Notes: generated by a model not told the origin, from the sequence alone. Shown: positions 1 through 9,957, counted from the stretch's first letter. The stretch: 64,000 nt of DNA from Streptomyces nymphaeiformis (GCF_014203895.1 NZ_JACHJY010000002.1:744001-808000), one strand, 5' to 3'. Numbers and translations: made by a program.

Positions 1-1172
1 GGCGCCGCGTCGCGGCCGACCTCGCCCGGCTGGGCTTCGACAAGGTCATCGACCCCGGCGCACTCGGCTCGGAGCTCACCCCGGCCCAGCGTCAGCTGGT
101 CGAGATCCTGCGCGCACTGACCGGTGATGCCAAGATCATCGCCTTCGACGAGCCCACCTCCTCGCTGTCCGAGCACGAGGTCGAGGCGCTGTTCGCGCTC
201 ATCGGCCGCCTCCGCGCCCAAGGCATCGCCGTCATCTACGTCTCGCACCGCATGAAGGAGATCTTCCGGCTCGCCGACCGGGTCGCCGTCCTGCGCGACG
301 GTGCGGTGGCCGGGGTGCTGGACGCCGCGGCGACGAACGAGGAGGAGGTCGTCCGCCTCATGGTGGGCCGCGACCTGTCCTCGCTCTTCGTCCGTCAGGA
401 CGTCGCACGGGACGAGGTCGTCCTCGAACTGCACGACGTCACCACCGACGACGTGACCGGCGTCGACCTCCGGATCCGGGCCGGTGAGGTCGTCGCCCTC
501 GCCGGACTCATCGGCGCCGGCCGCTCGGAACTGGCCGGCGCGATCGCCGGAGACCTCCCGATCCGCTCCGGCAGCATCAGCATGAACGGCCGGCGTCTCT
601 CCCTGCGCAACCCGAAGGACGCCATCAGGGCCGGTATCGGGCTCGCCCCCGAGGAACGCAAGGCCCAGGCACTGTTCCTCCAGCGATCCATCCGGGACAA
701 CACCTCACTCGTCAGCCTCGAACGGCTGCGCCGTCTGAGGTTCGTGAGAAGAGGTCAGGAAAGCGCCGTCGCGCAGGAGTACACCGACCGGCTGCGGGTC
801 CGCACGCCCTCCATCGAGCACGAGACCGGGAAGCTCTCCGGAGGAAACCAGCAGAAGGTGGTCCTCGCCCGCTGGCTGGCCCGCACACCCCGGCTGCTGA
901 TCCTCGACGAGCCCACGCGTGGCATCGACATCGGAGCCAAGGCCGAGATCTACCAGATCATCGCGGACCTCGCCCGCAGCGGCGTCGCCCTCCTGGTGAT
1001 CTCCTCCGAACTCCCCGAGGTGCTCGGCCTCGCGGACCGTGTCGCCGTCATGCAGAACGGCCGGATCACCGGCGAACTGAGCCGGGCAGAGGCCACCGAG
1101 GAGGCCATCCTCAGCCTCGCCATGGCCGACGACCTCAGCACCCCCGCCCTCATGCCTGGAGCACTCCGATGA
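1..1172 (+). CDS. Sugar ABC transporter ATP-binding protein, RbsA/XylG type (5' partial)
   Basis: The gene enters from the left edge; its reading frame is open from base 3. Two nucleotide-binding domains on one chain are typical of ribose/xylose/galactose importers. The first domain lacks its Walker A in this window but shows the Walker B stretch IIAFDEPTSSLS and the switch VIYVSHR. The second has the relaxed Walker A-like GLIGAGRSEL, the signature LSGGNQQK and Walker B LLILDEPTRGIDIG. A weak Walker A in the second half is normal for this family. The stop overlaps the start of the permease by four bases (ATGA), so the two are translationally coupled. The binding protein and regulator probably lie upstream of the window. 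The substrate is not readable from the sequence; the downstream GH2 and GH59 genes suggest a galactose-type sugar. Confidence 0.95.
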   Translation, partial: RRVAADLARLGFDKVIDPGALGSELTPAQRQLVEILRALTGDAKIIAFDEPTSSLSEHEVEALFALIGRLRAQGIAVIYVSHRMKEIFRLADRVAVLRDGAVAGVLDAAATNEEEVVRLMVGRDLSSLFVRQDVARDEVVLELHDVTTDDVTGVDLRIRAGEVVALAGLIGAGRSELAGAIAGDLPIRSGSISMNGRRLSLRNPKDAIRAGIGLAPEERKAQALFLQRSIRDNTSLVSLERLRRLRFVRRGQESAVAQEYTDRLRVRTPSIEHETGKLSGGNQQKVVLARWLARTPRLLILDEPTRGIDIGAKAEIYQIIADLARSGVALLVISSELPEVLGLADRVAVMQNGRITGELSRAEATEEAILSLAMADDLSTPALMPGALR

Positions 1173-2215
1173 CCGACACCACCGTCTCCCTCGCCCCGGA
1201 CCGGACGGAGGGCGATCCGGCACTGGCACCGGCAGCGCCCGGCCGGCGGTTCCGGATCGCCGCGGTCGGCGGGCAGAACCTCAGCCTGATCGGCGCCCTC
1301 GTCGTCGTGCTCGCGCTGTTCGGCTCGCTCAACGACAACTACCTCAGCTGGTCGAACATGCAGGTCATCGGCGAGGCCGCGACCCTCGTCGGGCTCCTCG
1401 CCGTCGTCCAGACCGTCGTCATCATCTGCGGCGCGCTGGACATCTCCGTCGGCTCCCAGGCCGGACTCGCCTCCGTCGTCAGCGCCATGGCCTTCACCTC
1501 CACGGGCTCCAGCGCCGTCGTCGGCATCGCCGCGTCCCTCGGCGTCGGCGTGCTCGCCGGCGTACTGAACGGTGTGATCATCGTGTACGGGCGGGTCAAC
1601 CCGACCATCGCGACGCTCGCCGGACTCGCCGCGTACAAGGGCATCGCGCAGCTCGTCTCGGACGGCCGCGCGCAGGGCTACGTCCTCAACGACAGCGTCT
1701 TCGTCTTCCTCGGCCGCGGGAAGATCGCCGGACTGCCGGTGATGATCTGGATCCTGGCCGTCGTCGCGCTCGCGGTCCACGTCCTCCTCACCTACACGGA
1801 CATCGGCCGCAACCTCTACGCCATCGGCGGCAACGACACCGCGGCCCGCCTCGCCGGCATCTCCATCAACAAGTACCTCATCGCCGCCTACTCCCTGTGC
1901 GGCGTGGTCGCGGCCGTCGCCGGCGTCCTGCTCACCGCACGCACCGGATCGGGACAGCCCGTGTCCGGCAGCGAGGGCCTGGAACTCAAGGCCATCACCG
2001 CCGCCGCACTGGGCGGCTGCGCCCTCAAGGGCGGCAAGGGCGGCATCGGCGGCACCCTGCTCGCGGTCGCCCTGCTCGGCGCCCTCGAGAACGGGCTCAC
2101 CGTCCAGGGCATCAACACCTTCTGGCAGAACGTCGCCCAGGGCGCGCTGCTCGTCATCGCCGTCGTCATCCAGCAGCGCCGCAACAAGGAACGCCGCATC
2201 GGCCTCCCCACCTGA
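1169..2215 (+). CDS. Sugar ABC transporter permease, RbsC/MglC type
   Basis: A 348-residue membrane protein with about eight to ten hydrophobic segments after a short polar N-terminus. It has the RbsC-family signatures ALDISVGSQAGLAS near residue 90, YAIGGNDTAARLAGI near residue 216 (the ATPase coupling loop) and ALGGCALKGGKGGIGGT near residue 282. It would form the homodimeric channel for the ATPase encoded just upstream, whose stop it overlaps by four bases. The 49-base gap to the following GH2 gene suggests that the glycosidase is in the same operon. Substrate unknown, probably a pentose or hexose. Confidence 0.94.
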   Translation: MTDTTVSLAPDRTEGDPALAPAAPGRRFRIAAVGGQNLSLIGALVVVLALFGSLNDNYLSWSNMQVIGEAATLVGLLAVVQTVVIICGALDISVGSQAGLASVVSAMAFTSTGSSAVVGIAASLGVGVLAGVLNGVIIVYGRVNPTIATLAGLAAYKGIAQLVSDGRAQGYVLNDSVFVFLGRGKIAGLPVMIWILAVVALAVHVLLTYTDIGRNLYAIGGNDTAARLAGISINKYLIAAYSLCGVVAAVAGVLLTARTGSGQPVSGSEGLELKAITAAALGGCALKGGKGGIGGTLLAVALLGALENGLTVQGINTFWQNVAQGALLVIAVVIQQRRNKERRIGLPT

Positions 2216-2264
2216 GGCGACCGCGACCCGGCAGGAACACCCCCGTCTCACAAGGAGTGGAGAT

Positions 2265-5200
2265 TTGACGCGCAGACGCACCTTCCTCATGGCAGGAACC
2301 GCCGTCGTGGCGGGAGTGGTGGCCGGCCCGCTGGGCTCCGCGACCACGGCGGCGGCCTCCGGGACCGTCGACGGAGCGGGAGCGGGGGCCCCGGCAGACG
2401 CTCTGCCGCAGCCCACGGTCACCCTGACACCCGTGCCCGACACCGTCGCGGGTGTGCGCGAGCCGGTGCTGAGCCTCAACGGCAGCTGGTCGATCTCCAC
2501 CGAGCCGCCCGCGGAGTTCTGGCGCGACGACGTCGACACCTCGGGCTGGCCGCGGGTCGAGGTGCCCGGAGAGCCCGCCATGCAGGGTGTGGACGTGCCG
2601 CAGGACAAGGAGTTCGCGTACCGGACCAAGGTCCCGGTGCCCGCCGACTTCGCCGGGCAGCGGATCGTCCTGCGCTTCGACGGGGTGTACAGCGACGCCC
2701 GGCTCTGGGTGAACGGGGCCCACGTCCGCGACCACCGCGGCGGATTCACGAGCTGGCAGGCGGACATCACCGACCACGTCACCCCGGGTACGGAGGCGTG
2801 GGTCACCGTCGGCGTCACCGACCGCTGGCAGGACCTGTCGTACGAGACCTTCTACGCCCGCCACCGCATCGGCGGCATCCTCGGCGACGTACGGCTGATC
2901 GCCCTGCCGCCGGGACATCTGTCGAGCGTCCACGTGTCCACGACCTTCGACACCCGATACCGCGACGCGGTCCTCGGCCTCCGGCTGACCCCGGCGGGCG
3001 CCGGCGCACTGCCGGTGCGGCTGGTCCTGCGGGACCCCGCGGGAGCCGAGGTGCTCAGCCGCTCCCTCACCCCCGGCGGACCCGCGCAGTACGACATCGC
3101 CGTCACTGCCCCGCTCAAGTGGGACGCCGAACACCCGAACCTCTACACCCTGGAACTGACGGCGGGGCCCGAGGGCGCCGAGTCCACCGTGACGCGCAGA
3201 GTGGGCTTCCGGCAGATCGAGGTCGACGGCAAGCGACTGCTCGTCAACGGCCGGGAGGTCAAGCTGCGCGGTGTCGCCCACCACCAGGTCAGCCCGACGA
3301 TGGGCCGGGGCGCCACCGGCCGCTGGGACGAGCAGGACGTACGCCTGTTCAAGGAAGCCAACGTCAACCTCATCCGTACCTCCCACTACCCGCCCACCGA
3401 GGCCCTGCTCGACGCCGCCGACCGGTACGGGATGTACGTGGAGGAGGAGACCGCGGTCTGCTGGGTGAACCAGCAGGGTCACGACGACCTCCTCGACGAC
3501 CCGGCGTTCAAGCCGGACTGGCTCGGCCAGCTCGCCGAGATGGTGGAGCGGGACCGCAACCACGCCTGCGTCCTGATCTGGTCCATGGGCAACGAGAACA
3601 TCGGCTGGGGCGCCAATCCGCAGGCCCAGTGGGACTACCTGAAGGCCGCCGACCCCTCGCGGCCCGCCGTCTACAGCCACGCCGAGACGTACTCGACCGG
3701 CGCGAGCTACGACATCTTCACCGCCCACTACCCGGACGTGAAGGGCCAGTTGGGCGGCGAGACCGCCAAGCCCTCGCTCTACGACGAGTACGCCCACCTG
3801 CCCGCGTACAACGTCGACGACCTGAGGACCGACCCGGGCGTCCGCACCTTCTGGGGCGAGACGATCTCGCGGTTCTGGCCCAAGGTCCACGACACGTACG
3901 GGGTCGTCGGCGGCGCGATCTGGGGCGGGGTCGACGAGGTGTTCCCGCTCCCCGGAGAGGTCTCCGGCACCGCCGAATGGGGCCTCGTCGACATCTGGCG
4001 GCGGCAGAAGCCGGAGTACTGGCTGGCGAAGAAGGCGTACTCGCCCGTCCGGGTCCCCGACGCGCCGCTGCTCGGGCAGCGGGCCCGTACCCCCCTCACC
4101 GTTCCGGTCTCCAACTGGTTCGACTTCACGAACCTGTCGGAGCTGACCGTCCGTTGGCGGGTGGGCGGCGCCCAGGGGACGATGCCCGGCATCGACCTCA
4201 AGCCGGGAGCGAGCGGCAAGCTCAGCATCCCTCACCGCTCCTGGACCCAGGGCGAGGTGCTCGCACTCGACTTCCTCGACGACCGGGAACGGCTGGTCGA
4301 CTCCTACGCCCTGCCCATCGGACCCGTCGCCGCACCGGCCCCGCCCCGCCCCGCGGGCTCCGCGCCCGCCGTCGAGGAGAGCGACACGAGCCTCACACTG
4401 ACCGGTGCCGGCTTCTCCGTCGCCTTCAGCAGGACGACCGGCCTGATCACCCGGGCGGAGTACGGCGGCACGACCGTGCTCACCGACGGCCCGCACCTGC
4501 ACGTCCGCGGCGGATATCTGCCGCCCTGGACCTTCGGGTCGATCAGCGTGCGCCAGAAGGACGCGAGCACCACCGTCGTCACGATCTCGGGCAGCCACGG
4601 CGCGAGTCCGGTCGTCTTCGACGTCACGGTCGACGGCACCGGACTGCTCACCACGACGTACACCATCGTCAAGGCCCCGCCGGGGCAGCCGGACAGCGGC
4701 TACAAGGAACTCGGCGTGCGCTTCGGCGCCCCCGACGGGGCCGACCGCATCGACTGGCGCACCGGTTCCCTCTGGTCGGTGTACCCGGACGACCACATCG
4801 GCCGGCCCGTGGGCACCGCGCTCGCGGTGCCGCAGCACGCGGGATCCGCCTACCGGGAACGGCCCGGATGGAGCTGGTCGCAGGACACCCACTCGTACTT
4901 CCTCTACGGGAAGGACGACGCCGGCCGGGAGACGAACGACTTCCGCGCCCTGCGCTCCGCCGTCCACACCTTCGCGCTGACCCGCCCGGACGGCACCGGC
5001 GTGCGCGTCGAGTCCGACGGGAGCGTCGCGGCCCGGGTCGACCGGACCCCGCCCCGGTGGGTCGACGACGGCGACCCGGGCATCACGTACCAGGGCGCAT
5101 GGACACATGCGCGGGGTGAGGGGTGGACGCACGATGACTTCGGGGACACCGAGTCCTTCTCGTTCACCGCGGGCGACTGGTGCGAGTTCGGCTTCGACGG

Positions 5201-5600
5201 CACCGGCGTCGAGTGGCTCGGCGGTCACGGCTCCAACCTCGGCCTGATCGACGTGTTCATCGACGGGCGACTCGACACCACCGTCGACCAGTACGCACCC
5301 GCCAAGCAGTACCAGCAGGTCGTCTACCGCAAGACGGGCCTCGCCGAGGGGCGGCACACCATCCGCCTGGTCGTCACCGGAGAGAAGAACCCCTCTTCCT
5401 CAGGCATCCTCCCGCTCGTGGACGCGTTCCAGGCCCTGTCGGCCACCACAGGGGCGGCACGGGCCCTGTTCGTCGACACGCACTGGAACTATCCCGACTT
5501 CGGCTACGGGGGCGGCGACTACTACCGGCCCACCGTGCGGGTCGTCGACGGGACGACGGGCGCGGTCTCGCTGCGGCTGGGAACGTTCGCGACGACCTGA
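2265..5600 (+). CDS. Secreted glycoside hydrolase family 2 protein (beta-galactosidase/beta-glucuronidase-like)
   Basis: A 1111-residue secreted GH2 retaining glycosidase. The TTG start is chosen because an AAGGAGTGG ribosome site lies about six bases upstream and the reading begins with a Tat-like signal (TRRRTFLMAG then a hydrophobic stretch to about residue 33). GH2 sugar-binding and immunoglobulin-like domains fill about residues 60-330 and the TIM barrel about 330-610. The acid/base is predicted as E444 in SMGNENIG and the nucleophile as E508 in YDEYAH, the same context as the LacZ nucleophile. A large beta-sandwich region follows. The last 170 residues look like a carbohydrate-binding jelly roll (GAWTHARGEGW to VDAFQAL). 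It follows a sugar importer, so the product is probably imported. Exact specificity is not certain. Confidence 0.93.
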   Translation: MTRRRTFLMAGTAVVAGVVAGPLGSATTAAASGTVDGAGAGAPADALPQPTVTLTPVPDTVAGVREPVLSLNGSWSISTEPPAEFWRDDVDTSGWPRVEVPGEPAMQGVDVPQDKEFAYRTKVPVPADFAGQRIVLRFDGVYSDARLWVNGAHVRDHRGGFTSWQADITDHVTPGTEAWVTVGVTDRWQDLSYETFYARHRIGGILGDVRLIALPPGHLSSVHVSTTFDTRYRDAVLGLRLTPAGAGALPVRLVLRDPAGAEVLSRSLTPGGPAQYDIAVTAPLKWDAEHPNLYTLELTAGPEGAESTVTRRVGFRQIEVDGKRLLVNGREVKLRGVAHHQVSPTMGRGATGRWDEQDVRLFKEANVNLIRTSHYPPTEALLDAADRYGMYVEEETAVCWVNQQGHDDLLDDPAFKPDWLGQLAEMVERDRNHACVLIWSMGNENIGWGANPQAQWDYLKAADPSRPAVYSHAETYSTGASYDIFTAHYPDVKGQLGGETAKPSLYDEYAHLPAYNVDDLRTDPGVRTFWGETISRFWPKVHDTYGVVGGAIWGGVDEVFPLPGEVSGTAEWGLVDIWRRQKPEYWLAKKAYSPVRVPDAPLLGQRARTPLTVPVSNWFDFTNLSELTVRWRVGGAQGTMPGIDLKPGASGKLSIPHRSWTQGEVLALDFLDDRERLVDSYALPIGPVAAPAPPRPAGSAPAVEESDTSLTLTGAGFSVAFSRTTGLITRAEYGGTTVLTDGPHLHVRGGYLPPWTFGSISVRQKDASTTVVTISGSHGASPVVFDVTVDGTGLLTTTYTIVKAPPGQPDSGYKELGVRFGAPDGADRIDWRTGSLWSVYPDDHIGRPVGTALAVPQHAGSAYRERPGWSWSQDTHSYFLYGKDDAGRETNDFRALRSAVHTFALTRPDGTGVRVESDGSVAARVDRTPPRWVDDGDPGITYQGAWTHARGEGWTHDDFGDTESFSFTAGDWCEFGFDGTGVEWLGGHGSNLGLIDVFIDGRLDTTVDQYAPAKQYQQVVYRKTGLAEGRHTIRLVVTGEKNPSSSGILPLVDAFQALSATTGAARALFVDTHWNYPDFGYGGGDYYRPTVRVVDGTTGAVSLRLGTFATT

Positions 5601-5603
5601 CAC

Positions 5604-5633
5604 GTGGGCCCTCGGGCAACCCCGAGGGCCCAC
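5604..5633 (+). terminator. Stem-loop terminator after the GH2 gene
   Basis: A perfect 13-base-pair inverted repeat (GTGGGCCCTCGGG and its complement) around a CAAC tetraloop starts three bases after the GH2 stop. There is no long T tract, which is usual for GC-rich actinomycete terminators. It separates GH2 from GH59 or lowers read-through. Confidence 0.85.
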
Positions 5634-5712
5634 CCCCTCTGTTCCGCACCTCCGCAGTCGTTTCCCGGCGCCCGGTGCCACCTCCAGGCGCCCCCACCCA
5701 GAAGGAGTCCAC

Positions 5713-8121
5713 ATGACCCGGGCACCCGTGCGCCTCCGGCGCACGCTCGCCGCGTTCCTCGGCCTGTCGTTGGGCGTGCTCAGCGGCGGCCTGGCCGCGC
5801 CTACCGTCTCGCAGGCCGCGCCCTCGTCCGCGCCCACCCCCTCGACCTCGATCACGGTCAACGGCACCAAGCCGGGCCTGACCTTCGACGGAGTCGGAGC
5901 GATCTCCGGCGGCGGCGGCAACTCCCGTCTCCTGGTCGACTATCCGGAGCCGCAGCGCAGCGAGCTGCTCGACTACCTGTACAAGCCCGGCTACGGCGCC
6001 TCCCTGCAGCTGCTGAAGCTGGAGATCGGCGGCGACACCAACTCCACCGACGGTGCCGAACCCAGCCACATGCACACGGCCGGCACCGTCGACTGCAACC
6101 AGGGCTACGAGTGGTGGATGGCCGAGCAGGCCAAGGCCCGCAACCCGCGGATCAAACTCGCCGCACTGTCCTGGGGCGCCCCCGGTTGGCTCGGCGGTGG
6201 CAACTTCTGGTCCCAGGACACCATCGACTACCTGATGTCCTGGATGGACTGCGCCGACGGCCACGGCCTCACCATCGACTACCTCGGCGGCTGGAACGAA
6301 CGCGGCTACGACAAGACCTGGTACCGGAACCTCAAGGCCGCTCTGGTCTCCCACGGCTACGGCGCCACCAAGGTCGTCGCCGCGGACAGCGACTGGGGCG
6401 TGGCCGACGCCATGGCGCAGGACCAGGCGTTCAAGGACGCCGTCGACATCGTCGGCGTGCACTACCCGTGCGGGTACCTCGACGCCTACGCCACCTGCCC
6501 CAGCACCCCCACCGCCCAACGTCTCGGCAAGCCGCTGTGGGCCAGTGAGAACGGCTCCCAGGACGCCGACACCGGCGCGCCCGCCGTGGCGCGGTCGATC
6601 AACCGCGGTTACCTCGACGGAAAGATGACCGCCTACTTCAACTGGCCGGTCATCGCCGCCCTCTACCCGAACCTCTTCTTCTCCACCGACGGCATGTCCG
6701 TCGCCAACCAGCCCTGGTCGGGCAACTACCACATCGGCAAGACCACCTGGGTGACCGCGCACACCACGCAGTTCACCCGGCCCGGCTGGCGCTACATCGA
6801 CTCGGCGGGCGGCTACCTGGGCGGCACGCGCACCAACGGCAGCTACGTGACGCTGAAGTCGACGAACAACACCGACTACAGCACCGTCATCGAGACGATG
6901 GACGCCACCAGTGCCCAGACCGTCTCGTTCTCCGTCACCGGCGGCCTGTCCACCGGCCAGGTCCACGTCTGGGACACCGACGTCAAGTCGGACGACTCCT
7001 CCCGCTGGTTCGTCCACCAGCAGGACGTCACCCCGAGCGGCGGCAAGTACACGCTCACCCTCCAGCCCGGCCACCTCTACACCGTGACCACCACGACCGG
7101 CCAGGGCAAGGGCACGGCCGTCTCGCCCGCTCGCAAGGCGCTCGGCCTGCCGTACTCGGACGACTTCGAGACCCGCGCCACCACCACCTCGCCGAAGTAC
7201 TTCTCCGACATGAACGGCGCCTTCCAGTCGGTGTCCTGCGGCGGAGGCCGTACCGGCACCTGCCTGCGGCAGATGGCCCCGATGTCGCCGATCCGGTGGA
7301 CCGAGGAGCCGTACAACGCCCCGTACACGATCATGGGCGACGGCACCTGGAGCAACTACACCGTCTCCGCCGACACCATGTTCGAGCAGGCGGGCACCGT
7401 CGAACTCCTGGGCCGCGTCAACCAGCAGGGCAGGAACAACAACGGCCTGAACGCCTACCACCTGCGGGTCAGCGACACCGGCGCCTGGTCCATCGACAAG
7501 AGCGACACCAAGTGGAACTTCACCACCCTGGCGAGCGGCACCACCGGCGCACTCGGCACCGGCAGCTGGCACACCGTCGCGTTCACGCTTGAGGGCTCGG
7601 CCCTCACTGCGGTCGTCGACGGCGTCACCGTCGGCAGCGCCACCGACCTCGGCTACACCAACGGCCAGGCCGGCCTCGGTGTCACCGGCTACGTCACCGA
7701 ACAGTTCGACGACTTCGCCCTGACCCCGGGCACCCCCACCTCGCACGAGGGCCGGGTCGCCTCCGGTCTGGCCGGCAAGTGCGCCGCCGCCGACGCCTCC
7801 GGAGCGAGCGGCACCCCGGTCCGCCTGTGGGACTGCGACGGCAGCGTTGCGCAGACCTGGACCTGGTCCAACGGCACCCTGACCCAGGGCGGCAAGTGCC
7901 TGGACGTCACCGGCCAGGGCACCGTCGACGGCACGGCCGTGATCCTCTGGGACTGCACGGGCGGCGCCAACCAGCAGTGGGCGCCGCAGCCCGACGGCAG
8001 CCTGAAGGGCGTTCAGTCGGGCCGCTGCCTCGACGTCCCCGGGGGCTCGACCACCAACGGCACCGAGCTGGTGATCTGGGACTGCAACGGCGGGGCCAAC
8101 CAGCGGTGGACGCTCCCGTAG
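5713..8121 (+). CDS. Secreted GH59 (galactosylceramidase family) protein with ricin-B lectin domain
   Basis: An 802-residue secreted enzyme with a Sec-type signal peptide (about residues 1-36, ending near SQAAPS). The start has AAGGAGTCC seven to eight bases upstream. The catalytic domain matches GH59: TFDGVGAISGGGG at the start, then the acid/base E196 in GGWNERGYD and the nucleophile E279 in LWASENGSQ. A beta-sandwich and a concanavalin-like domain (about residues 470-675) follow. A C-terminal ricin-type trefoil (about 680-802) has repeated NQQW or NQRW motifs, expected to bind galactose-type sugars. The family removes beta-linked galactose; in mammals the substrate is galactosylceramide. 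In this soil-type bacterium the target could instead be beta-galactan or arabinogalactan. It probably works with the GH2 enzyme upstream. Confidence 0.92.
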   Translation: MTRAPVRLRRTLAAFLGLSLGVLSGGLAAPTVSQAAPSSAPTPSTSITVNGTKPGLTFDGVGAISGGGGNSRLLVDYPEPQRSELLDYLYKPGYGASLQLLKLEIGGDTNSTDGAEPSHMHTAGTVDCNQGYEWWMAEQAKARNPRIKLAALSWGAPGWLGGGNFWSQDTIDYLMSWMDCADGHGLTIDYLGGWNERGYDKTWYRNLKAALVSHGYGATKVVAADSDWGVADAMAQDQAFKDAVDIVGVHYPCGYLDAYATCPSTPTAQRLGKPLWASENGSQDADTGAPAVARSINRGYLDGKMTAYFNWPVIAALYPNLFFSTDGMSVANQPWSGNYHIGKTTWVTAHTTQFTRPGWRYIDSAGGYLGGTRTNGSYVTLKSTNNTDYSTVIETMDATSAQTVSFSVTGGLSTGQVHVWDTDVKSDDSSRWFVHQQDVTPSGGKYTLTLQPGHLYTVTTTTGQGKGTAVSPARKALGLPYSDDFETRATTTSPKYFSDMNGAFQSVSCGGGRTGTCLRQMAPMSPIRWTEEPYNAPYTIMGDGTWSNYTVSADTMFEQAGTVELLGRVNQQGRNNNGLNAYHLRVSDTGAWSIDKSDTKWNFTTLASGTTGALGTGSWHTVAFTLEGSALTAVVDGVTVGSATDLGYTNGQAGLGVTGYVTEQFDDFALTPGTPTSHEGRVASGLAGKCAAADASGASGTPVRLWDCDGSVAQTWTWSNGTLTQGGKCLDVTGQGTVDGTAVILWDCTGGANQQWAPQPDGSLKGVQSGRCLDVPGGSTTNGTELVIWDCNGGANQRWTLP

Positions 8122-8135
8122 CGACTGCCGGAAGC

Positions 8136-8165
8136 GCGCCGTCCGGACTTGAGTCCGGACGGCGC
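8136..8165 (+). terminator. Stem-loop terminator after the GH59 gene
   Basis: A perfect 14-base-pair inverted repeat (GCGCCGTCCGGACT and complement) with only two unpaired bases, 14 bases after the GH59 stop. It could also serve the convergent amidohydrolase remnant on the other strand. Confidence 0.88.
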
Positions 8166-8207
8166 GTCGTCGCGTCGGCGTGTCGGCCTTTGTGGGGAGC
8201 GAGCCGG

Positions 8208-8893
8208 TCAGGAGACCTTCAGGGCTCCGGTGTCATGGGCGATGCGACCGCCTACGACGGTGGCCCCCACGGTCAGCTCTCCGATGCGGTCGGCGGGCAC
8301 GCCAAGCAGGTCGTCGCTCAGGACTGTGAAGTCGGCGAGCATGCCCCCGGCGAGAGTGCCCTTGACCCGCTCCTCGTACACCGCGTACGCCGAACCGACC
8401 GTGTCGCGTACAGCGCCTCCCGGGCCGTCACCGCCTCGTCCGGACCGATGGGCGCGCCCGAGGCCGTACGCCGGTTCACCATGTCGTGGATGCTCAGCAG
8501 CGGGTCGGAGGCGACCACGGGCGCGTCCGAGGAGCCGGGCAGCACCACGCCGGCGTCCAGGAACGACCGCATCCGGTAGGCGAGTCTCCCTCGTTCGGGG
8601 CCCAGCGCGGCCAGCAGCCCGTCACCCGTCTCCGACAGGAACCGGCCCTGCGGTACGGGGATCAGGCCGAGCTCCGCGATCCGGGCGACCTGCGCGTCGC
8701 TCGCCACGCCCGCGTGCTCGATCCGGTGCCGCACGTCGACGCGCGGATGCGACCGGCCCGCTTCCTCGTACGCGTCCAGGACGACGTCCAGGGCCGCGTC
8801 GCCGATCGCGTGCGTGGCGACCTGCCAGCCGCAGCGGTGCGCCTCGACGATGTACCGGCGCAGCTGCTCGCGCTCGAAGGCGAGCAGGCCGCC
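8208..8893 (-). pseudogene. Amidohydrolase family 3 (YtcJ-like) remnant, 5'-truncated and frameshifted
   Basis: Only the C-terminal part of a YtcJ-type metal-dependent amidohydrolase remains. Seen motifs are THAIGDAALD, VRHRIEHAG and PGSSDAPV, which carry metal-binding and catalytic His and Asp residues of the fold. Homology starts abruptly near base 8893 (LLAFEREQLRRYI), so roughly the first half of the protein is missing. Near 8405 one base is missing: restoring a T in GCG(T)ACACGG joins EALYAYTVGSAYAVYEERV and continues to a natural end (GALKVS, stop at 8208). Without it the frame runs into unrelated sequence. The gene is dead. The missing 5' part was probably lost in the same event that truncated the LysR gene facing away from it. 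Confidence 0.85.
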
Positions 8894-9560
8894 GAGACGA
8901 TGGCGGCCGCCGGCCGGGACGAGCCCGTGGCGCTCACGGTCGTCGCGTCGCCCACCACGGTCGCGCACCTTCTGGCGCCCTTCATGGCAGGCGGGGGCCG
9001 GGGGTCCCGCGCTCCGCGACGCCCTCCAGGAGGAGCCCAGCAGGGTCTTCGACACCTTGTTGCGCAGCGACGCCGACCTGGGCATCTCCACCATCCCGGC
9101 CCCGGCCCCGCTGGAGTCGGCCCTCCTGGGGCGCTCGCCGGTCCTCGCCCAGGTGCCCCGCGGCCACCCCTGGAGCGGGCGCACCGAGATCACCCTCGCC
9201 GAGCTGGTCACCGAACCGCTGATCCTGATGAGCCGCACCAACATGAGCCGGCTGGTCGTCGACGAGACCGTCGCCCGGGCGGGCCTCACCCTCACGGCTG
9301 TCACCGAGACCGGTTCCTCGGCCTTCGCCCAGGCACCCGCCGCCGCCGGCCGCGGCGTCTGCCTGGTCACCGACGAGACCCGCTTCGGCCTCGCCGAACT
9401 GACCGTGCGCACGCCCGAGGGTCTGCTGACCGTCCCCTTGTACGCGGGATGGGACCCCGACCACTACGCCCGCTCGGCCATCCGGGACCTCGTCGAGGGG
9501 CTGCGCGCCTACTGCGACCACCACGCGCAGCGCTACGCGGGGCCGGACGCGCAGCGGTGA
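8885..9560 (+). pseudogene. LysR-family regulator remnant, 5'-truncated and frameshifted
   Basis: The substrate-binding domain of a LysR regulator is recognisable, but the N-terminal helix-turn-helix is absent. Homology begins near 8885 with the linker and the start of the effector domain (ALTVVASPTTVAHLLAPFMA). The frame then shifts inside a G-rich run at about 8991-9008 and continues as PALRDALQEEPSRVFDTLL, ADLGISTIPAP, VPRGHPWSG and GRGVCLVTDETRFGL to the stop at 9560. The missing start abuts the missing start of the amidohydrolase on the other strand. LysR genes commonly diverge from their target gene, so one internal deletion explains both truncations. The G-run shift could also be a sequencing error, but the missing DNA-binding domain is not. 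Confidence 0.85.
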
Positions 9561-9759
9561 CGGGGACGTCGGTTCCCGGTTCCCCTGCGCGCCCTCTGGC
9601 GAGACCCCGGCCGACTGGAGGCGGACCCGGGCGCCGAGGCCTTGGCGAACGCCAAGGAGCCGGCCACCGCCCCGCTCCGTGCTCCGCTGCTTTCGGCGGG
9701 ACACGACGAGGACGGCCGACGCGTCCGCGCGGCCGTGGACGACTTCCCCACCGGACTCG

Positions 9760-9957
9760 GTGGCGCCGGCATCAGCCTGGAGCGGTGGGTCGTCGACGGG
9801 CGGCTGGATGCGGCCTGCCCCATGCCGGCCTCGCCCCGCCGCGCGGGCCTGGCCGTCTCCGCCGTGGCGGCCCGCTCCGGATTCACCGCCCCAGCCACCT
9901 TGCCGCCGTTTCCGGGCCGCGTGCGGCGTCACCCCGGGCGAGTGGCGTCGCCGTCGA
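9760..9957 (+). pseudogene. AraC-family regulator C-terminal remnant
   Basis: A short decayed piece of the AraC/XylS DNA-binding domain. One frame reads GISLERWVVDGRLDA, then GLAVSAVAARSGFT. After a shift near 9900 another frame supplies CRRFRAACGVTPGEWRR, the classic second helix-turn-helix ending. No start or effector domain is left. Upstream sequence (9561-9759) is uninformative. It belongs to the same decayed zone as the LysR and amidohydrolase remnants. Confidence 0.7.

Noticed and set aside
2166..5357. Very long minus-strand open frame (over 1000 codons) opposite the GH2 gene
   Set aside because: It mirrors GC-rich third positions of a clearly recognised gene, has no family motif and is rich in Arg, Gly and Pro.
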